From Thioclava sp. JE_KL1 (lineage in GTDB: Bacteria > Pseudomonadota > Alphaproteobacteria > Rhodobacterales > Rhodobacteraceae), in the NCBI RefSeq assembly GCF_009296265.1, contig NZ_WBJS01000003.1, positions 434,001-498,000 on the forward strand: a stretch of 64,000 nucleotides of DNA, in the 5' to 3' direction. The position numbers and the translations under genes were made by a program. The notes beneath the pieces are model-generated. The model did no database searches. It saw only the letters and a list, made by a program, of their open reading frames with translations, and was not told where the DNA came from. This document shows positions 59,522 to 64,000 of this stretch, one piece after another. How positions within the stretch are numbered: the first letter of the stretch is position 1; the number at the start of each line of letters is the position of its first letter.

Positions 59522-61972
59522 ATGAATTGGGCTGATGACGACGATCCGTATGAAGGGGCTGCGAGCCTGTCGCAACGTGCCATGGCGGGCGCCATGCAAG
59601 CGCGGAGCGCGCCGTATCTCGAGAAACTGAACCCCCAGCAGCGCCAGGCGGTCGAGACGCTCGATGGGCCGGTCTTGATGCTGGCAGGCGCGGGCACGGG
59701 CAAGACCTCGGCGCTGACCGCACGGATCGCGCATCTGATCCACACCGGCCGCGCGCGCCCGAACGAGGTGCTGGCGGTGACCTTCACCAACAAGGCCGCG
59801 CGCGAAATGAAAGAGCGCGTGGGTCGCCACCTGGGCGGTGCGATCGAGGGGATGCCGTGGCTCGGCACCTTCCACTCGGTCTGCGTGAAGCTGTTGCGCC
59901 GCCACGCCGAACTGGTGGGGCTCAAGTCGAATTTCACCATTCTCGACACGGACGACCAGATCCGGCTGCTCAAGCAGCTGATCGTTGCGGCGAATATGGA
60001 CGAGAAGCGTTGGCCCGCGCGGCAATTGGCTGGGCTCATCGACGGTTGGAAGAACAAGGCGCTGACGCCCGAAAAGGTCTCGGGCCGCGAGACGGCGGCT
60101 TTCGACAATCGCGGCTCCGAGCTTTACGCCGCCTATCAGGCGCGGCTGAAGACGCTCAACGCGGTCGATTTCGGCGATCTGCTGCTGCACATGGTCACGA
60201 TCTTCCAGACCCACGGGGATGTGCTTGCGCAATATCAGCGCTGGTTCAAATACATCCTCGTCGACGAGTATCAGGATACCAACGTCGCGCAATATCTGTG
60301 GCTGCGGCTTCTCGCGCAGGGCCACAAGAACATCTGCTGCGTGGGCGATGACGACCAGTCGATCTATGGCTGGCGTGGCGCCGAGGTCGGCAACATTCTG
60401 AAATTCGAGAAGGATTTTCCCGGCGCCGCGGTGATCCGGCTGGAGCAGAATTACCGCTCGACCGCGCATATCCTCTCCGCCGCGTCCGGGCTGATCACGG
60501 CCAATGAGGGCCGTCTGGGCAAGGAGCTCTGGACCGAGGCCGAGGGCGGCGAGAAGGTGCGCCTGATCGGTCATTGGGACGGCGAGGAAGAGGCCCGCTG
60601 GATCGGCGAGGAGGTCGAGGCGATCCAGCGCGGCACCCGCGGCAATCCGCCCATCAGCCTGAATTCGCAGGCCATTCTCGTGCGCGCCTCGCATCAGATG
60701 CGCGCTTTCGAGGACCGGTTCCTGACCATCGGCCTACCCTATCGCGTGATCGGCGGCCCGCGCTTCTACGAGCGGCTCGAGATTCGAGACGCGATGGCCT
60801 ATTTCCGCCTCGTGACCTCGCCCGATGACGATCTGGCTTTCGAGCGGATCATCAACACGCCCAAGCGCGGCCTTGGCGACAAGGCGCAGCAGCGCATTCA
60901 GGTCGCCGCGCGCGAGAACGGGCTGAGCCTTCTGGACGGCGCGCGGCTCTTGGTGGCCGAAGGCGCGCTGTCGGGCAAGGCGGGCGGGCAGCTGCGGCTG
61001 TTCGTCGAGAATGTCGCGCGCTGGCATGAGGAGGTCGTGCAGGCCTCGCCCGCGACCGCCGTGACACGGGCCGAGGATGACGACCTGCTGATCGAGCCCG
61101 CCGAGGATGGTGTGGCGCCCGCGAATGACCTCAGCCATGTGCGTCTGGCCGAACGGATCCTCGAGGAATCCGGCTATGTCGAGATGTGGCAGAACGACAA
61201 GACGCCGGAAGCGCCGGGGCGGCTCGAGAACCTCAAGGAACTCGTCAAGGCGCTGGAGCAGTTCGACAATCTGCAGGGCTTCCTCGAACACGTCGCGCTG
61301 ATCATGGACAACGACAAGGCCGAGACCGAGGAAAAGGTCTCGATCATGACGCTGCACGCGGCCAAGGGCTTGGAATTTCCCGTGGTCTTCCTGCCGGGCT
61401 GGGAAGACGGGCTGTTCCCGTCGCAGCGTTCGATGGATGAGAGCGGCCTGAAGGGCCTCGAGGAAGAGCGCCGCTTGGCCTATGTCGGCATCACCCGCGC
61501 CGAGGAGCTATGCACGATTTCCTTCGCAGGCAACCGCCGCGTCTACGGCCAATGGCAAAGCCAGATGCCCTCGCGCTTCATCGACGAATTGCCGCCCGCC
61601 CATATCGACGTGCTGACGCCTCCGGGGCTCTACGGTGGTGGCATGAACGGGGGCGGCTTCGGCGGGTCCAGCGCGATGGAAGACCGCGTCTCGCGCGCCG
61701 ATGTCTACAACTCGCCCGGCTGGCGGCGGCTGCAAAACGCGCAATCGCGCGGGACCAGCCAACCGCGCGAGGCCCGCCATATGGTGATCGACGCCAAGGG
61801 CGAGAGCGATTACGAGATCGGCGACCGGGTCTTCCACAAGAAGTTCGGCTATGGCGAGGTGATGGGCTCGGAAGGCGCCAAGCTGGTGGTCGAGTTCGAC
61901 AAGGCGGGCGAGAAACGTCTGCTGTCGAGCTTCGTCGTGCCCGCCGCCGACGCCGACGACGTGCCGTTTTAA
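59522..61972 (+). CDS. uvrD: UvrD/PcrA-family DNA helicase
   Basis: 816 residues from ATG 59522. All SF1A motifs are present: Q motif LNPQQRQAVE, I AGAGTGKTSAL, Ia AVTFTNKAAREMKERV, II VDEYQDTN, III GDDDQSIYGWRGA, IV LEQNYRST, V IMTLHAAKGLEFPVVFLPGWEDGLFP, VI EERRLAYVGITRAEE. A C-terminal linker leads to a Tudor-like tail (YEIGDRVFHKKFGYGEVMGSEG) that binds RNA polymerase in PcrA/UvrD. It works in mismatch and excision repair. Confidence 0.93.
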   Translation: MNWADDDDPYEGAASLSQRAMAGAMQARSAPYLEKLNPQQRQAVETLDGPVLMLAGAGTGKTSALTARIAHLIHTGRARPNEVLAVTFTNKAAREMKERVGRHLGGAIEGMPWLGTFHSVCVKLLRRHAELVGLKSNFTILDTDDQIRLLKQLIVAANMDEKRWPARQLAGLIDGWKNKALTPEKVSGRETAAFDNRGSELYAAYQARLKTLNAVDFGDLLLHMVTIFQTHGDVLAQYQRWFKYILVDEYQDTNVAQYLWLRLLAQGHKNICCVGDDDQSIYGWRGAEVGNILKFEKDFPGAAVIRLEQNYRSTAHILSAASGLITANEGRLGKELWTEAEGGEKVRLIGHWDGEEEARWIGEEVEAIQRGTRGNPPISLNSQAILVRASHQMRAFEDRFLTIGLPYRVIGGPRFYERLEIRDAMAYFRLVTSPDDDLAFERIINTPKRGLGDKAQQRIQVAARENGLSLLDGARLLVAEGALSGKAGGQLRLFVENVARWHEEVVQASPATAVTRAEDDDLLIEPAEDGVAPANDLSHVRLAERILEESGYVEMWQNDKTPEAPGRLENLKELVKALEQFDNLQGFLEHVALIMDNDKAETEEKVSIMTLHAAKGLEFPVVFLPGWEDGLFPSQRSMDESGLKGLEEERRLAYVGITRAEELCTISFAGNRRVYGQWQSQMPSRFIDELPPAHIDVLTPPGLYGGGMNGGGFGGSSAMEDRVSRADVYNSPGWRRLQNAQSRGTSQPREARHMVIDAKGESDYEIGDRVFHKKFGYGEVMGSEGAKLVVEFDKAGEKRLLSSFVVPAADADDVPF

Positions 61973-61976
61973 CCCT

Positions 61977-62045
61977 TCTCCCTTCGCCTTGGCGCAAATA
62001 TCCCGGGGGTGAGGCCGTCAGGCCGAGGGGGCAGAGCCCCCTGCC
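61977..62045. repeat. Intergenic repeat, reverse copy
   Basis: Reverse orientation: CTTCGCCTTGGCG, AAATATCCCGGGGG (61996-62009), GGGGGCAGAGCCCCC hairpin (62027-62041). It lies just after the helicase gene. Confidence 0.8.
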
Positions 62046-62171
62046 CCGTCGCGGTCCGCGCGGCGCTGTGGCAGATTTGCCCGGTATTCCGATGCATGCC
62101 GTCAAACGCTTGATCAGCGGGGAATTTCGCCGCAGCTAGAGGGTAACACCCGCGTGAGCGAGACTTGAGAG

Positions 62172-63476
62172 ATGACCGCCGATCCAAAGCCCCACCTGCC
62201 CGACCATCCCCAGCGCTATGCGCTCGTGAATGAATTGCACGCCCGCCCCTATCCGAAGCTCGGCGTGCCGGGGCATGCGGTCTATGTCGCCTTCAAGGAG
62301 CCGCGCGACGCTGCCAATCGCGACCGCAGAAAGGATCACGATCACCTCGTCGATCTTCTGACGCGCAACGGGGCGGCGCAGCCACAGGCGGGGATCACCC
62401 ATTACGGCGGCAAGATCGGGCGCCACGAGGTGAAATGGGAGAGCCATACCGAATTCACCACCTATCTCGCGTTCGGCAAAGGCGTGTCGTCGCGCGCCTT
62501 CGACCCGGCGGAGACCGAGATATTCCCCGACAGCTGGATCGATGCGGCACCCGGCGGACGGATCGCCGCGGTGCAGATCCGCATCGAGGAGCTGCCCGAG
62601 AACCCCGACGACATCTCGCCGCTGCTGGAGCAATGGTTCGTCACCGAAAGCCTCGTCTGCACCTGGGTGCTCGACGGGGCGGCGGTGGTCGCGGGAGATT
62701 TCCGGATCGACCCGAACGGGCAGATGCGCTTTGCCGTCTTCGCGCGACCCGGCACCGGGCCCGGGCGGATCGGGCGCACGGTGCAGCGGCTTTGCGAGCT
62801 GGAAACCTATCGCGCGATGTCGATGCTGGGGCTGGCGCGGGCGCGCGACCTGTCGAAGCGGCTCAATGCGCTCGACCCGCGCCTGACCGAGATCGTGGAC
62901 GGGATGGGCAATGACGCCAATTCCGCCGAAGAGACGCTGCACGACCTGCTGGAAATCTCCGCCGAGCTGGAGAGCCTCGCGGTGCAACATTCCTTCCGCT
63001 TCTCTGCGACCGGTGCCTATGAGGCGATCGTGCGCGAGCGGGTGGAGGCCCTGCGCGAAAGCCGCTTCGAGGGGCGACAGAAGCTCAGCGAATTCATGGC
63101 GCGGCGCTACGATCCGGCGGTGCGCACGGTCAAATCGGCCGAAACGCGGCTGCGCCAGATGGTGACGCGGGCGGCGCGCGCGGGCGAACTGCTACGCACG
63201 CGGGTCGATGTGGAACGCTCGGCGCAGAACCAGAAAGTGCTGGAAAGCATGGATCGCCGGTCGGACCTGCAACTGCGCCTGCAGCACACGGTCGAGGGGC
63301 TGTCGGTGGTCGCGATCAGCTATTACGCGATCTCGGTCGCGGGCTATCTCGCCTATCCGCTCTCGAAAAAGATCGGGCTGAGCAAAGAGCTGATGATGGC
63401 GGGGCTGACGCCGATCGTGATCCTCGCGGTCTGGCTGATGATCCGGCGCATCCGCAAGGGGATGGGCGGTCACTGA
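62172..63476 (+). CDS. DUF3422 family membrane protein
   Basis: 434 residues. The N-terminal half HPQRYALVNELHARPYPKL, KWESHTEFTTYLAFGKG and RPGTGPGRIGRTVQRLCELETYRAMSMLGLARARDL is typical of DUF3422, widespread in proteobacteria. A helical middle is followed by two C-terminal membrane segments (VVAISYYAISVAGYLAYPL and LMMAGLTPIVILAVWLMI). Function unknown. Its end overlaps the convergent YbaK-like gene by 7 bp. Confidence 0.85.
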   Translation: MTADPKPHLPDHPQRYALVNELHARPYPKLGVPGHAVYVAFKEPRDAANRDRRKDHDHLVDLLTRNGAAQPQAGITHYGGKIGRHEVKWESHTEFTTYLAFGKGVSSRAFDPAETEIFPDSWIDAAPGGRIAAVQIRIEELPENPDDISPLLEQWFVTESLVCTWVLDGAAVVAGDFRIDPNGQMRFAVFARPGTGPGRIGRTVQRLCELETYRAMSMLGLARARDLSKRLNALDPRLTEIVDGMGNDANSAEETLHDLLEISAELESLAVQHSFRFSATGAYEAIVRERVEALRESRFEGRQKLSEFMARRYDPAVRTVKSAETRLRQMVTRAARAGELLRTRVDVERSAQNQKVLESMDRRSDLQLRLQHTVEGLSVVAISYYAISVAGYLAYPLSKKIGLSKELMMAGLTPIVILAVWLMIRRIRKGMGGH

Positions 63477-63948
63477 TCGGCGATGAGGGGCTTTGCCTCG
63501 GCCCGCGCGGCTGACAGCGCCTCATCAGGTAGAAGTTCGATCATCAGCCCGCGCTTGCCGCCGTTCAGGATGATCCGGTCATAGCGAAGCGCGCTCTGCT
63601 CAAACGCCACCGGGCTTGCGCGTTTCTGGCCGAAGGGGCTGATGCCGCCGGTGCGAAACCCGGTCAGCTTCTCGGCCTTGGCGGGCTCCATCATCTTCGC
63701 GGATTTGCCCCGAAGGCCGCGGCCACCTTCTTCATCGACAGTGTCGCGTCAGACGGGATCACCGCGCAGGCAGGCTTGCCATCCACCTCGACCATCAGGG
63801 TCTTGAGAACCCGCGCCGGCTCTACTCCGAGCGCACCGGCCGCATGGAGGCCGATCTTTTCCTGACCGGCCTCATAAGCATATTCGTGCAGTTCGAAGGC
63901 GAGCTTGGCGCGGGTCAGCGCCTGTGTCGCCGGGGTGGCATGACCCAT
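63470..63948 (-). pseudogene. ybaK: YbaK-type Cys-tRNA(Pro) deacylase, frameshifted
   Basis: Two overlapping minus frames together make one YbaK protein of about 159 residues. 63691-63948 gives MGHATPATQALTRAKLAFELHEY, GLHAAGALGVEPARVLKTLMVEVDGK and SMKKVAAAFGA; 63470-63694 resumes with AKAEKLTGFRTGGISPFGQKR (GGISP is the conserved motif). The break lies near 63700-63712: one extra base would give GAKSAKMMEPAKAEK, matching the family. It is either a real inactivation or a sequencing indel at the short A/G runs. YbaK removes Cys mis-attached to tRNA-Pro. Confidence 0.82.
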
Positions 63949-63956
63949 CGGCCCTC

Positions 63957-64000
63957 TCAGAAATCGGCGGTGGCGGGGTCCGGCCCAATGCGGCCTTCCG
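63957..64000 (-). CDS. Possible C-terminal end of an unidentified gene
   Basis: From the right edge, one minus-strand frame reads EGRIGPDPATADF and stops at TGA 63957-63959, 8 bp before the ybaK start. This is a plausible protein tail and a normal operon spacing, but 13 codons are too few to identify anything. Confidence 0.3.
   Translation of the reverse strand, partial: EGRIGPDPATADF

Overview
The window is GC-rich DNA (about 65% by eye) with the gene content and style of an alphaproteobacterium of the order Rhodobacterales (a Rhodobacter, Paracoccus or Thioclava-like genome). Evidence for this is the dcw order mraZ-rsmH-ftsL-ftsI-murE-murF-mraY-murD with a long mraZ leader, a CcaF1-like DUF1127 gene followed by CCUCCUCCC-loop RNAs, FolE2, a Hint-domain protein, and many ATGA gene overlaps. 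No tRNA, rRNA, CRISPR array, transposase or phage gene was found. The genus is not resolved.

Layout. 1-6082 (minus) is a leucine/isovalerate breakdown operon, ivd - three tandem LprI-like secreted proteins - mccB - mccA (cut by the window edge), with a TetR-type palindrome in front of ivd. 6270-8460 (plus) encodes an FAD amino-acid oxidase and an ornithine-cyclodeaminase-family enzyme. 8480-10881 (minus) encodes a DegT/DnrJ aminotransferase and a TetA-like MFS exporter. 10940-15731 holds gph (minus) and glmU-glmS-AlkD-like (plus), which make UDP-GlcNAc for the wall. 15726-18400 (minus) encodes a D-lyxose-isomerase-family cupin, a gamma-glutamyl-GABA hydrolase and a Hint-domain protein. 18603-19198 holds two small secreted proteins, followed by a structured intergenic stretch.

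19542-32849 (minus) carries an M29 aminopeptidase, galE, a Sel1-repeat protein, prepilin peptidase, a LuxR-type regulator and a Tad/Flp pilus locus (flp, cpaB, tadG, two TadE-like genes, cpaE, cpaF, tadB, tadC). The Tad locus has no secretin, CpaD or TadD gene. 33284-43532 (minus) is the first half of the dcw cell-wall and division cluster. It stops after murD, where ftsW-murG would be expected, and has a secreted protein gene between mraY and murD. Its leader contains an intrinsic-terminator hairpin, the architecture of the sRNA UpsM.

44246-46428 holds mrp (minus), then a ccaF1-like gene followed by ten hairpins that all display the loop core CTCCTCCTCCCT. They are arranged as five two-hairpin units and closed by a terminator: an enlarged CcsR/'cuckoo' sRNA array. 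A hairpin at 19256-19280 exposes a loop perfectly complementary to ten bases of every array loop. 46563-53259 carries rlmJ, mntR/mntH with a clear MntR-type operator, prfC, a lipoprotein, two little-known proteins and an A-type Fe-S carrier. 53353-64000 carries dgt, osmC, a GST, an alpha/beta hydrolase, metZ, folE2, a UvrD-family helicase, a DUF3422 protein and a frameshifted YbaK-like deacylase.

A recurrent intergenic repeat (GC hairpin, then CCCCGGGATATTT, then a CCAAGANGAAG-like end) occurs at seven places, two of them as inverted pairs. Promoter calls are weak; protein calls rest on motifs read directly and on remembered family features, not on searches.
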